A stretch of DNA of 38,282 bases from Okeania sp. SIO3I5 (GCF_010672085.1 NZ_JAAHHT010000073.1:1-38282); one strand, 5' to 3'; numbered from the stretch's first letter, positions 1 to 7,889 are shown. Notes: generated by a model from the sequence alone, not told the origin. A program made the numbers and translations.

Positions 1-25
1 ACGTTTTGCTGACGCTTTCGCTCCG

Positions 26-100
26 CTAACGCTACGCGACATGGAAAGCGCAGCATTCCCTATAAGAAAACGCATTAATGCTCAAGCAACGTCCCTACCC
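26..100. repeat. Dispersed palindromic repeat, copy 1
   Basis: This stretch shares long near-identical blocks (CGACATGGAA, GCATTCCCTATA, AAAACGCATTAATGCTCAAG) with 35233-35310 and, in shorter form, with 35103-35151. It ends in CAACGTCCCTACC, a motif that recurs in other palindromes of the window. It is non-coding. The remaining bases up to 467 are AT-rich, and I see no gene there, only the upstream region of the phytochrome kinase. Confidence 0.8.
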
Positions 101-467
101 CATTCCTCCTGTCTCAAATATCGAGTCTCCTGACTCCTACCCTTACTCTTGTATACTTTTTCAACAAGTCCTAATTATTAATTATTTCGGTAAACATTCA
201 GGTATTAGCAGTTAGCTTTTTCTAGATTAGAATGCACTAATAGCTTTTTAATTAATGAAGAAAATTAGATAATCTGGTTTGAGAGTAACTTTTAATTTTG
301 GCTCAATATTTCAATTGTAGTTTCTCTTTCAAAGATAATAAATTAATATAATAGCTGACAGCTAAGAGCAGATGGCTGAATACTTACTATAAAAGTCTAA
401 ACAAATGCCAATTATTCAGGGGTATCGTCATTAATCCTGTAACAGTAGTTCCAATTTTTTTACTAAT

Positions 468-2993
468 ATGAACAGTAACCAAATTAGTCAAGCAAATCAA
501 GGATATTTAGCTAACAAATATCAAGAACAAATTCATTTGTCGGGTCATATTCAACCTCACGGCATATTATTTGTTTTAAAAGAACCGGAATTAACTATTT
601 TACAGGTAAGCAATAATTCTTTTGAACTATTGGGCATACCTGGTGAAAATTTGCTCAATCAAAACCTAAGTGACTTTCTCAATCAAAACCAAATTGATAC
701 AGTCAAAAAAAGCTTAGAAAATAATCCTGGATTGAAAATACTCAATCCTGTTAAATTATCAGTTAAAACCAGAGATAAATCCTTAGTTTTTGATGGAACA
801 ATTCATCGTGATGAAAATAATTTAATTCTTGAGTTAGAGCAAGCTATATCTGAACAAAATATTTCGTTTTTAAACTTCTATCATTCTGTCAGAGAAGCAG
901 CATCAAAAATGCAAGGTGCTTCTAGTTTGAAAAATTTATGTCAAATTATTGTAGAAGAAATCAGAAAAATCACAGGTTTTGACAGAGTAATGGTGTATAA
1001 ATTTGATTCTCAAAATAGTGGTTCTGTAATTGCTGAAGACAAAATAGAAACCCTAGAATCACTGTTAGGATTAAATTACCCAAGTCTAGATATTCCACCC
1101 GAAGCAAGAAAAATATTTCAGGTAAATTGCCTCAGATTAATAGCAGATGTTAATTCTCAACCTGTAGAAATTTTACCCAGCAATAATCCAATTACTAACG
1201 AATCTCTTGACTTAACTTATTCTGTTTTAAGAAGTGTCTCACCTTGTCACATAGAATATTTAAAAAATATGGGAGTTGCTGCTTCCATGTCTGTATCTTT
1301 ACTCAAAAATCAGAAATTATGGGGTTTAATTGCTTGTCACCATAATTCACCGAAATATGTGCCTTATGAATTAAGAGCAGCGTGCGAATTTTTAGGACAA
1401 ACAATGTCTCTAGAAATGCCCGTTAGAGAAAATAATGAAGACTATAATTATCGATTGGAGTTACAGTCAGTTAAGAGTCAAATTATTGAAAATATTTCAA
1501 CCGCATCAAATTTTATTGATGCCTTAGTTGAATGTCAAAATCTACTCCTAAATTTGGTCAGTGCTGAAGGAGCAGTTGTAATTTGTGGAGACCATTTTCA
1601 TCTAGTAGGTAAAACTCCACCATTAATAGCTACTCAAGAATTAATTCCAGAGATAGAAGAACATTTTAACCAAGAAGTTTTTTCTACAGATTCTTTTCCT
1701 AAAGTTTATCAAAAATTCAAGAAATATAAAGATGTAGCTAGTGGTTTACTAGCACTTTCAATATCTTCAGCTCAAAAAATTTATATTTTGTGGTTTCGGC
1801 CAGAAGTTATTAGAACAGTTGATTGGGCAGGAGATCCTACACCAGTTACAGAAATAGAGTCTAATGGTAAGATTAAATTATGCCCTCGCAAATCATTTAA
1901 ACTGTGGAAAGAAATTGTTAAACTAACATCTTTACCTTGGAAAAAGTGCGAAATAGATGCTGTCTTGGAACTGAGAAATGCCATGATTAAAATTGTGCTT
2001 GAACAAGTAGATAAACTAGCAAAATTAAATTCTGCATTGCAAAATTCAGAAGCAAGAGAAAAAGAAAAATCTGCTCAATTAGAACAAACATTAAGAAAGT
2101 TACAATTGACCCAAACACAATTAATCCAAACTGAAAAAATGTCTAGCTTAGGGCAGTTAGTAGCAGGCATTGCCCATGAAATTAATAACCCTGTTAATTT
2201 TATCTATGGCAATATTGAATATGCAAATAATTATTCCCATGAACTAATGAAGTTGATTAAATTATATCAACAACATTACAATCCACCTGTGGCAGAAATT
2301 GAAGCAGAAAGTGAAGAAATAGAGATAGAATTTATTCTAGAAGACTTACCTAAATTATTAAAATCTATGAAGGTAGGTACAGAGCGGATTCGTGAAATTG
2401 TCAAGTCATTACGCAATTTTTCTAGACTTGATGAAGCAGAAAAGAAGGAAGTTAATATTCATCAGGGCATAGATAGCACTTTATTGATACTTAATCATCG
2501 AATTACTCCTAAAATTGGTAAACAGATTAGTTTAATTAAGGAATATGGTCATGTTCCTCTGGTAGATTGTTATGCGAGTCAGTTAAACCAAGTATTGATG
2601 AATATTGTAGCAAATGGAATTGATGCTGTGGAAGAAGCACAAGCAAAAGGGAAATTTTCTCAATCAAATGAATCGGAAATTCCCACAATTAAAATTCAAA
2701 CAGAAGTGAGAGAAAAAACATTTGTTACTATTACTATCTCTGATAATGGTATGGGTATGAAAAAAGAAGTACAGTCAAAAATATTTAACCCTTTCTTTAC
2801 TACAAAACCTGTAGGTAAGGGCACTGGTATTGGGTTGGCAATTAGTTATCAAATTGTAGTAGAAAAACATGGCGGTCGTATTTTTTGTAATTCTAAATTA
2901 GGAGAAGGAACTGAGTTTGTAATTGAGATTCCTATTCAAAAGAATACTCAGAGATCTAAGACTATAGAAATTGACTATAAAAAATTTATTTGA
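468..2993 (+). CDS. Cph1-like phytochrome sensor histidine kinase
   Basis: A red/far-red type photoreceptor kinase of 841 residues, probably cytoplasmic, since I see no signal peptide or membrane segment. The N-terminal PAS begins with SGHIQPHG (about residues 24-130). The GAF domain spans about 150-320 and has the conserved DIPPEAR and the cyanobacterial CH pair in SPCHIEYL. Cys260 sits where Cph1 attaches its bilin, so phycocyanobilin binding is inferred. A PHY-type region follows (about 335-515), then a helical linker. HisKA has AGIAHEINNP with phosphoacceptor His570. The HATPase has the N box (QVLMNIVANGIDA), DNGMGM and GKGTGIGL. No receiver domain is attached and no response regulator lies nearby. 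The kinase part (from about residue 490) is the source of the two truncated copies downstream. The family call is firm; photochemistry is inferred. Confidence 0.93.
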   Translation: MNSNQISQANQGYLANKYQEQIHLSGHIQPHGILFVLKEPELTILQVSNNSFELLGIPGENLLNQNLSDFLNQNQIDTVKKSLENNPGLKILNPVKLSVKTRDKSLVFDGTIHRDENNLILELEQAISEQNISFLNFYHSVREAASKMQGASSLKNLCQIIVEEIRKITGFDRVMVYKFDSQNSGSVIAEDKIETLESLLGLNYPSLDIPPEARKIFQVNCLRLIADVNSQPVEILPSNNPITNESLDLTYSVLRSVSPCHIEYLKNMGVAASMSVSLLKNQKLWGLIACHHNSPKYVPYELRAACEFLGQTMSLEMPVRENNEDYNYRLELQSVKSQIIENISTASNFIDALVECQNLLLNLVSAEGAVVICGDHFHLVGKTPPLIATQELIPEIEEHFNQEVFSTDSFPKVYQKFKKYKDVASGLLALSISSAQKIYILWFRPEVIRTVDWAGDPTPVTEIESNGKIKLCPRKSFKLWKEIVKLTSLPWKKCEIDAVLELRNAMIKIVLEQVDKLAKLNSALQNSEAREKEKSAQLEQTLRKLQLTQTQLIQTEKMSSLGQLVAGIAHEINNPVNFIYGNIEYANNYSHELMKLIKLYQQHYNPPVAEIEAESEEIEIEFILEDLPKLLKSMKVGTERIREIVKSLRNFSRLDEAEKKEVNIHQGIDSTLLILNHRITPKIGKQISLIKEYGHVPLVDCYASQLNQVLMNIVANGIDAVEEAQAKGKFSQSNESEIPTIKIQTEVREKTFVTITISDNGMGMKKEVQSKIFNPFFTTKPVGKGTGIGLAISYQIVVEKHGGRIFCNSKLGEGTEFVIEIPIQKNTQRSKTIEIDYKKFI

Positions 2994-3011
2994 GATTCTC
3001 TATAAAGCTAT

Positions 3012-3219
3012 CAATCAATTTTTATTAATAATATTGGCGGAAGAAATAAGGGGATTAATCAAAATACTTTTTGAGCTGTAGATTCTCAGATAACTCTGAT
3101 TTTAAAAGGTAGCGATCGCTAATAGAATTGGCAGCAAGTTTGCGGGAATTAGGCATAGCTCCAGACAAATTATACAACTTGACTAGACAAAAATCTTGGA
3201 GATTCCCTAGAAAACCATC
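3012..3219 (+). repeat. Array spacer repeat, unit A
   Basis: First of four related spacers. It begins around TTTTTATTAATAATATTGGC and contains GGGGATTAAT, CTGTAGATTCTCAGATAACT, a HIP1 GCGATCGC and a fossil Uma2 tail. It ends in GGAGATTCCCTAGAAAACC, a junction that recurs at 5171 after the third kinase. It lacks the promoter leader present in units B and C. Confidence 0.85.
3128..3180 (+). pseudogene. Fossil Uma2 C-terminus in spacer A
   Basis: Reads LAASLRELGIAPDKLYNL. This matches the C-terminal AARLRELGIDPDQLD of the Uma2 proteins at 5348 and 6596, and the DNA identity extends over TTTGCGGGAATTAGGCATAG. It has no start, no catalytic domain and no stop at the homologous place. It shows that a Uma2 gene end once lay before this junction. 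Confidence 0.8.
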
Positions 3220-3334
3220 TAGCAATTTTTATTAATAATATTAGCTGCAGAGATAAGGGGATTAATAAAAATACCTTTTGAGCTGTAGATTCTCAGATAA
3301 CTCTGATTTTTAAAGGTCGCGATCGCTAATAGAA

Positions 3335-3387
3335 TTGGCAGGAAGTTTGCGGGAATTAGGCATATATCCAGGTCAATTATACGACTT
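3335..3387 (+). pseudogene. Fossil Uma2 C-terminus in spacer B
   Basis: TTGGCAGGAAGTTTGCGGGA and what follows encode LAGSLRELGIYPGQLY in the Uma2 frame, a relic of the same 16-residue tail found on the live Uma2 genes. It runs into the promoter leader without a stop at the usual position. Confidence 0.75.
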
Positions 3388-3406
3388 AAATATTGCTTGA
3401 TAAAAA

Positions 3407-3415
3407 TGCTATAAT
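3407..3415 (+). promoter_or_regulatory. Extended -10 promoter of truncated kinase copy
   Basis: TGCTATAAT is a perfect extended -10 (TGn plus TATAAT), about 66 bases before the ATG at 3481. No good -35 at 17 bases is visible, which fits an extended -10. The same box is kept at 4067-4075 and, as TGCTACAAT, at 6522-6530. Confidence 0.6.
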
Positions 3416-3480
3416 CTCTGTCAAACAAGGATGAAATAGCAAAATTCAATTCACTATTGTAGTTATGTCAGTCCAGTAAT

Positions 3481-3948
3481 ATGAATAATTTTCAGATAGA
3501 TGCGATTGTAAAAATTGTGCTTCAACAAGGCATAGAAATAGCAAAATTAAATTCTGCATTGCAAAATTCAGAAGCAAAAGAGAGAGAAAAATCGGCTGAA
3601 TTAGAAGAAACACTAAAACAATTAGAATTGACCAAAATACAATTAATTGAAAGTGAACAAAAAATATCTAGCTTAAGGCAGTTAGTAGCAGCTATTACCA
3701 TTGAAATTAATAACCCTGTTACTTTTATATATGGCAACATTAAATATGTGAAGGATTATTTCCATGAACTAATGCAGTTGATTAAACTATATCAAAAACA
3801 TTACAATATGCCTGTGGCAGAGATTGAGCAAGAAAGTGAAGAAAAAGAAGATATAGAATTTATTATGCAAGACCTACCTAAACTTTTTTTATTAATAATA
3901 TTAGCTGTAGAAATGAGGGGATTAATAAAAATACTTTTTGAGCTGTAG
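3481..3948 (+). pseudogene. Decayed, truncated copy of the phytochrome kinase module
   Basis: A 155-codon frame starting MNNFQIDAIVKIVLQQ, matching the linker helix before the kinase core of the phytochrome gene. Its H box reads AAITIEINNP: Ile74 stands where the phosphoacceptor His should be. After DLPKL the kinase sequence stops and the frame runs into spacer C (LLIILAVEMRGLIK and onward), so there is no ATP-binding domain. It cannot autophosphorylate and I treat it as a pseudogene. It keeps a good promoter, so a short coiled-coil peptide might still be made. Confidence 0.85.
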
Positions 3949-3994
3949 ATTCTCAGATGACTCTGATTTTTAAACGTCGCGATCGCTAATAGAA

Positions 3995-4047
3995 TTGACA
4001 GCAACTTTGCGGGAATTAGGCATAGCTCCAGACCAATTATACGACTT
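3995..4047 (+). pseudogene. Fossil Uma2 C-terminus in spacer C
   Basis: Reads LTATLRELGIAPDQLYDL in the Uma2 tail frame. This is the third relic of the AARLRELGIDPDQLD ending and is closest to the spacer B copy at the DNA level. Confidence 0.75.
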
Positions 4048-4066
4048 AAATGTTGCTTGTTCAAAA

Positions 4067-4075
4067 TGCTATAAT
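4067..4075 (+). promoter_or_regulatory. Extended -10 promoter of kinase copy 3
   Basis: TGCTATAAT lies at the same distance (66 bases) from the ATG at 4141 as in unit B, and the sequence between is nearly unchanged. Conservation between copies may only reflect recent duplication. Confidence 0.6.
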
Positions 4076-4140
4076 CTTTGTCAAACAAGGATTAAATGGA
4101 AAAAATTCATACACTATTGTAGTTATGTCAGTCTAGTAAT

Positions 4141-5160
4141 ATGAATAATTTTCAGATAGATGCGATTATAAAAATTGTGCTTCAACAAGGCATAGAAATA
4201 GCAAAATTAAATTCTGCATTGCAAAATTCAGAAGCAAAAGAGAGAGAAAAAACAACTGAATTAGAAGAAACACTAAGAGAATTAAAATCGACTCAAACGC
4301 AATTAATCGAAAGTGAAAAAATGTCTAGCTTAGGGAAGTTAATACCAGATCTGGTCCATGAAATTAATAACCCTATTAATTTTATAAATGGCAACATTGT
4401 ATTTACAAAAGAATATTTCAACGACCTAATACACTTGATTAAACTATATCAAAAACATTACAATCCGCCTGTGGCAGAGATTGAAAAAGAAATTGAAGAA
4501 ATAGACATAGAATTTCTTGTGGAAGACCTGGCTAAAATTTTAAAATCTATGGAGGTAGGTGCAGAGTGCATTCGTGAAATTGTCTTGCCATTACGCCATT
4601 TTGGCAGACTTTGTGAAGCAGAAAAGAAACTGGTTAATATTCACGAAGGAATAGATAGCACTTTACTGATACTTAATAATCGACTTATTTCTAAACATGG
4701 AAAAGAGATTAGTATAATTAAGGAATATGGTAATGTGCCTCTGGTAGATTGTTATGTGAGTCAGTTAAACCAAGTATTTATGAATATTATCGTAAATGCA
4801 ATTGATGCTCTGGAAGAAGCACAAGCAAAAGGGAAATTTTCTCAATCAAATGAATCGGAAATTCCCACAATTAAAATTAAAACAGAAGTTAAAGAAAAAA
4901 CACTTGTTACTATTAGCATCTCTGATAATGGTATGGGGATGACAGAAGAAGTACAGGAACAAATATTTGACCCTTTGTTTACTACAAAACCTGTAGGTAA
5001 AGGCACTGGTATTGGGTTAACAATTAGTTATCAAATTGTGGTAGAAAAACATGGAGGTCGTATTTTTTGTAATTCTAAATTAGGAGAGGGAAGTGAGTTT
5101 GTAATTGAAATTCCTATTCAAGAGAATACTCATAAATATAAGACTCTAGAAATTGAATAG
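4141..5160 (+). CDS. Sensorless histidine kinase (duplicated phytochrome kinase core)
   Basis: A 339-residue protein made only of the coiled-coil linker, HisKA and HATPase parts of the upstream phytochrome kinase. The PAS, GAF and PHY domains are absent. His73 in VHEINNP is present. The N box (QVFMNIIVNAIDALEEA), DNGMGM and the G2 loop GKGTGIGL are intact, so it could be an active soluble kinase. Its N-terminus (MNNFQIDAIIKIVLQQ) is set by the shared leader. Divergence from the parent is spread over the gene, for example LPLRHFGRLCEAEKK against KSLRNFSRLDEAEKK, so it is not a very recent copy. It may act with, or compete with, the phytochrome kinase; that is inference. Confidence 0.85.
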   Translation: MNNFQIDAIIKIVLQQGIEIAKLNSALQNSEAKEREKTTELEETLRELKSTQTQLIESEKMSSLGKLIPDLVHEINNPINFINGNIVFTKEYFNDLIHLIKLYQKHYNPPVAEIEKEIEEIDIEFLVEDLAKILKSMEVGAECIREIVLPLRHFGRLCEAEKKLVNIHEGIDSTLLILNNRLISKHGKEISIIKEYGNVPLVDCYVSQLNQVFMNIIVNAIDALEEAQAKGKFSQSNESEIPTIKIKTEVKEKTLVTISISDNGMGMTEEVQEQIFDPLFTTKPVGKGTGIGLTISYQIVVEKHGGRIFCNSKLGEGSEFVIEIPIQENTHKYKTLEIE

Positions 5161-5195
5161 AAAAAAATTATTGGAGATTCCCTAAAAAGCCATCT

Positions 5196-5310
5196 AGCAA
5201 TTTTTATTAATAATATTAGCTGAAGAGATGAGGGGATTAATAAAAATACTTTTTGAGCTGTAAATTCTCAGATAACTCTGATTTTCCAAGGTAGCGATCG
5301 CTTATGTTAA
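5196..5310 (+). repeat. Array spacer repeat, unit D (partial)
   Basis: Fourth spacer after the intact kinase. It has the TTATTAATAATATTAGCTG head, GGGGATTAAT, the TTCTCAGATAACTCTGATTT block and a HIP1 site. It then diverges before the first Uma2 gene, so the fossil tail and promoter leader are missing here. Confidence 0.85.
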
Positions 5311-5347
5311 ACTACTCAAATATAATGGAATTAGTATAGCCAAGATC

Positions 5348-6247
5348 ATGCTTAAATCGAATTCCCCAACCCAAAAGCGTCTTCCCACAATGGAAGAATT
5401 ACCCTATCAAGATGGTAAACCAGTGGATAGCGAAGTACAAGATTTAATTGCTCACTTATTAAAATCAATTTTAGCCTACATTTGGGCTAACCGTAACGAT
5501 TGGTTTTTTGGTGTTGATATGGGGTGGTATTATTCTCCCGAAGAAAATGCTATTGCCCCCGATGGTTTTTTATGTCTGGGAGTAGATCGTATCAGAGGAG
5601 AAAATCTACGACTGAGCTACGTTACCTGGGAAGAAAATGGCGTGATTCCTTCCTTAGTGATAGAAGTAGTATCGAAAACTCCCGGAGGAGAATACAAGAA
5701 GAAAAAAAGAAAATATGCCCAGTATGGAGTATTGTATTATGTAATTTACGCTCCCTTGCGGGTACGAAAACCAAAATTAACTCTGTACCGTCTCAACAGA
5801 GAAGGCAAATATGAGTTGCAAGAAGAAAACCCAATGTGGATGCCAGAAATAGGTCTAGGTATAGGTACAGAAGTAGGAACTTTTCAAGGAATTACTAGGG
5901 AATGGCTGTATTGGTACGACGAACAAGGCAACCGATATTCTACTCTTGAAGAAGCTAAACAACAAGCTGAATTTCAAAGACAGCAAGCTGAATTTCAAAG
6001 ACAGCAGGCTGAATTTCAAAGGCAGCAGGAGCAGGAAGCACGACTGCAAGCTGAAGCTCAAAGACAGCAAGAGCAGGAAGCACGACTGCAAGCTGAATTT
6101 CAAAGACAGCAAGAGCAGGAAGCACGACTGCAAGCTGAAGCTCAAAGACAGCAAGAGCAGGAAGCACGACTGCAAGCTGAACTGCAAACTGAAAAATTGG
6201 CAGCACGTTTGCGGAAATTAGGCATAGATCCAGATCAATTGGATTAA
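5348..6247 (+). CDS. Uma2 (DUF820) family protein with heptad-repeat tail
   Basis: A 299-residue member of the Uma2 family, which has a PD-(D/E)XK nuclease-like fold; its biological role is not settled. The core (residues 10-195) has RLPTMEELPYQDGKP at its start, AIAPDGFL as the Asp motif, and LVIEVVSKTPGGEYKKKKRKYAQYGVLYY, which carries the Glu and Lys expected at the active site. Residues 206-282 are eleven back-to-back heptads (QAEFQRQ, QEQEARL, QAEAQRQ types), a perfect coiled-coil register built from 21-bp DNA repeats. The protein ends KLGIDPDQLD. The next gene is a paralogue; the heptad number differs between them, so the tail is changing by slippage or unequal crossover. Confidence 0.9.
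   Translation: MLKSNSPTQKRLPTMEELPYQDGKPVDSEVQDLIAHLLKSILAYIWANRNDWFFGVDMGWYYSPEENAIAPDGFLCLGVDRIRGENLRLSYVTWEENGVIPSLVIEVVSKTPGGEYKKKKRKYAQYGVLYYVIYAPLRVRKPKLTLYRLNREGKYELQEENPMWMPEIGLGIGTEVGTFQGITREWLYWYDEQGNRYSTLEEAKQQAEFQRQQAEFQRQQAEFQRQQEQEARLQAEAQRQQEQEARLQAEFQRQQEQEARLQAEAQRQQEQEARLQAELQTEKLAARLRKLGIDPDQLD
5963..6193 (+). repeat. 21-bp in-frame tandem repeat coding for heptads
   Basis: Eleven 21-bp units. The first three are almost identical (CAAGCTGAATTTCAAAGACA and similar), then two unit types alternate with a 42-bp period. Every unit keeps the reading frame. Confidence 0.9.
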
Positions 6248-6256
6248 TACGTCTTA

Positions 6257-6500
6257 TATCATGTCCGGATAATCAGCGATCGAACTCCGTGAGCTGACGC
6301 CACAAAAAAACCTTCCGACTTTGAACTTTTGTTTCCCTTGTGCCTTGTGCTTTGTGCCTTCCTTCCTACTAAGTGTAATATTATGTCCGGATAATCAGTG
6401 ATAAAAAACCTTTGAACTAATATTCCCTTCTGCTTCCCCCCTTTCAAAGGGGGGTAGGGGGGATTTCCTCTGAAGTGTAAGTATTCAACCGGACATGATA
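6257..6500. mobile_element. Miniature inverted-repeat element in the shared leader
   Basis: A 244-bp non-coding element with perfect 12-bp terminal inverted repeats, TATCATGTCCGG and CCGGACATGATA, and a TTA on each side (6254-6256, 6501-6503) as a 3-bp target duplication. Comparison with spacers B and C shows the empty site: ATACGACTTAAATGTTGC there, split here between ATACGTCTTA and TTAAATGTTCC. A second internal TATGTCCGGATAATCAG at 6382 suggests two units or nesting. It also holds a CCCCCCTTTCAAAGGGGGG palindrome near 6436. Confidence 0.85.
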
Positions 6501-6521
6501 TTAAATGTTCCTTGAGAAAAA

Positions 6522-6530
6522 TGCTACAAT
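6522..6530 (+). promoter_or_regulatory. Extended -10 promoter of second Uma2 gene
   Basis: TGCTACAAT is followed by the same leader (AACAAGGATTAAATAGAAAA and on to CCAGTAATATG) that precedes the two kinase copies. It sits just downstream of the miniature element, which replaced everything upstream of about -16. Confidence 0.55.
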
Positions 6531-6595
6531 CTAGCTTAAACAAGGATTAAATAGAAAAAGTTAATGCACTATTTTAGTTGTGTCTCTCCAGTAAT

Positions 6596-7495
6596 ATGAA
6601 TAATTTTCAGAACTCAGAAGTTAGAAAAACTAATGTCAGGGTTAAATTGGATTACCAAATCAAAAAGCGTCTTCCCACTATGGAAGAATTGCCCTATAGC
6701 GATGGTAAACCAGTTGATAGCGAACTACAACTTGCAATTGCTGACTTATTAAGATCGGTTCTGGTTAACATTTGGGGTAATCGTTACGATTGGTTTTTTG
6801 GTGTCAATATGGGGTGGTATTATTCTCCCAATGAAAAAGCGATCGCTCCTCATGGTTTTTTATCTCTAGGAGTAGAGCGTATCAAAGGAGAAAATCTGCG
6901 GTTGAGTTACGTCACCTGGGAAGAAAATTGGGTAGTTCCATCCTTAGCAATAGAAGTAGTATCGAGAACTCCCGAAGAAGAATATAAGAGGAAAAAAAGA
7001 AAGTATGCCGAATACGGAGTGTTGTATTATGTAATTTACGCTCCTATGCGGGAAGGAAAACAACAATTGGCTCTGTACCGTCTCAACAGAGAAGGAAAAT
7101 ATGAGTTGCAAGAAGAAAACCCAATGTGGATGCCAGAAATAGGTCTAGGTATAGGTACAGAAGTAGGAACTTTTCAGGGAGTTACTAGGGAATGGCTATA
7201 TTGGTACGATCAACTTGGCAACCGATATTCTAGTCCTGAAGAAACTCTACAACAAGAGCAGGAAGCACGACTGCTAGCTGAACAATGTCTAGAGCAAGCT
7301 AAATTTCAAGGACAGCAAGAGCAGGAAGCACGACTGCTAGCTGAATTTCAAAGACAGCAAGAGCCGGCAGCACGACTGCTAGCTGAACAATGTCTAGAGC
7401 AAGTTGAACAGCAAGCTGAATTGCAGCGACAGCAAGTCGAAAAAATGGCAGCACGTTTGCGGGAATTAGGCATAGATCCAGATCAATTGGATTAA
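6596..7495 (+). CDS. Uma2 (DUF820) family protein, second copy
   Basis: A paralogue of the preceding protein, 299 residues from the ATG at 6596. A TTG six codons upstream extends the frame, but the ATG lies at the same place in the leader as the starts of the kinase copies. Core motifs are AIAPHGFL (His where the first copy has the active-site Asp), LAIEVVSRTPEEEY, and the Lys-rich KRKKRKYAEYGVLYY. A looser Glu/Gln-rich coiled coil (EQEARLLAEQCLEQA and variants) leads to RELGIDPDQLD. The first residues MNNFQNSE look borrowed from the kinase start. With the Asp changed, nuclease activity may be lost; the Uma2 core assignment itself is firm. Confidence 0.88.
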   Translation: MNNFQNSEVRKTNVRVKLDYQIKKRLPTMEELPYSDGKPVDSELQLAIADLLRSVLVNIWGNRYDWFFGVNMGWYYSPNEKAIAPHGFLSLGVERIKGENLRLSYVTWEENWVVPSLAIEVVSRTPEEEYKRKKRKYAEYGVLYYVIYAPMREGKQQLALYRLNREGKYELQEENPMWMPEIGLGIGTEVGTFQGVTREWLYWYDQLGNRYSSPEETLQQEQEARLLAEQCLEQAKFQGQQEQEARLLAEFQRQQEPAARLLAEQCLEQVEQQAELQRQQVEKMAARLRELGIDPDQLD

Positions 7496-7632
7496 TACAC
7501 CATCACCCGTGGTGTACAAGTAGTGATATCCTCAAAAAAGTCAAGTAGTCAAGGGAATACTATTTTTTCTTGGAAACTAGGAAATAATCGTACTTTCTAT
7601 TCCCTCGATACCTGTTAAGTGTTCCCTAAATC

Positions 7633-7866
7633 ATATCAAATCCGTTTAATTGGACATCAAAAAAATCTCCTGTCTTTGTAACTACGCTCATCTTTATGAT
7701 TCTTTCTCCTCCTGACTCCTGAGTTAAGCAATAGGACTTACGCAAAGAAACCCGGTTTCTAGGATAAATCGTTGTTTTGAGCAAGAGATGTCTACGAGAA
7801 ACCGGGTTTCTGGGTTCACCTGCGTAAGTCCTGAGCAATCTATAACTGTTTAACCGAATTTGATAT
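7633..7866. mobile_element. Outer inverted-repeat element of a nested pair
   Basis: ATATCAAATCCGTTTAA at the left and TTAACCGAATTTGATAT at the right form 17-base terminal inverted repeats matching at 15 positions. They belong to the TATCAAATCCGGTT family seen again near 34878, 35055 and 35400. The element is non-coding and encloses a second element at 7733-7832. Confidence 0.6.
7733..7832. mobile_element. Inner 100-bp inverted-repeat element
   Basis: Perfect 12-bp ends AGGACTTACGCA and TGCGTAAGTCCT, with internal inverted copies of AAACCCGGTTTCT and AGAAACCGGGTTTCT. This is a common style of miniature element in filamentous cyanobacteria. It has no coding capacity. Confidence 0.8.
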
Positions 7867-7889
7867 CACTACATCTACAGGACTACCCT

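Larger units (their letters stand above)
3220..3480 (+). repeat. Array spacer repeat, unit B with promoter leader
   Basis: Second spacer, very similar to 3883-4140 along its whole length. It includes the TTATTAATAATATTAGCTG head, a HIP1 site, a fossil Uma2 tail, an extended -10 promoter and the leader running directly into ATGAATAATTTTCAG of the truncated kinase. Confidence 0.9.
3883..4140 (+). repeat. Array spacer repeat, unit C with promoter leader
   Basis: Third spacer. It cuts into the decayed kinase at TTTTTTTATTAATAATATTA and ends at the ATG of the next kinase. It is near-identical to unit B, including its fossil Uma2 tail and promoter. Confidence 0.9.

Noticed and set aside
5855-6221. 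Several frames overlapping the Uma2 heptad tail on both strands
   Set aside because: They arise from the 21-bp repeats, which are open in many frames, and have no independent signals.
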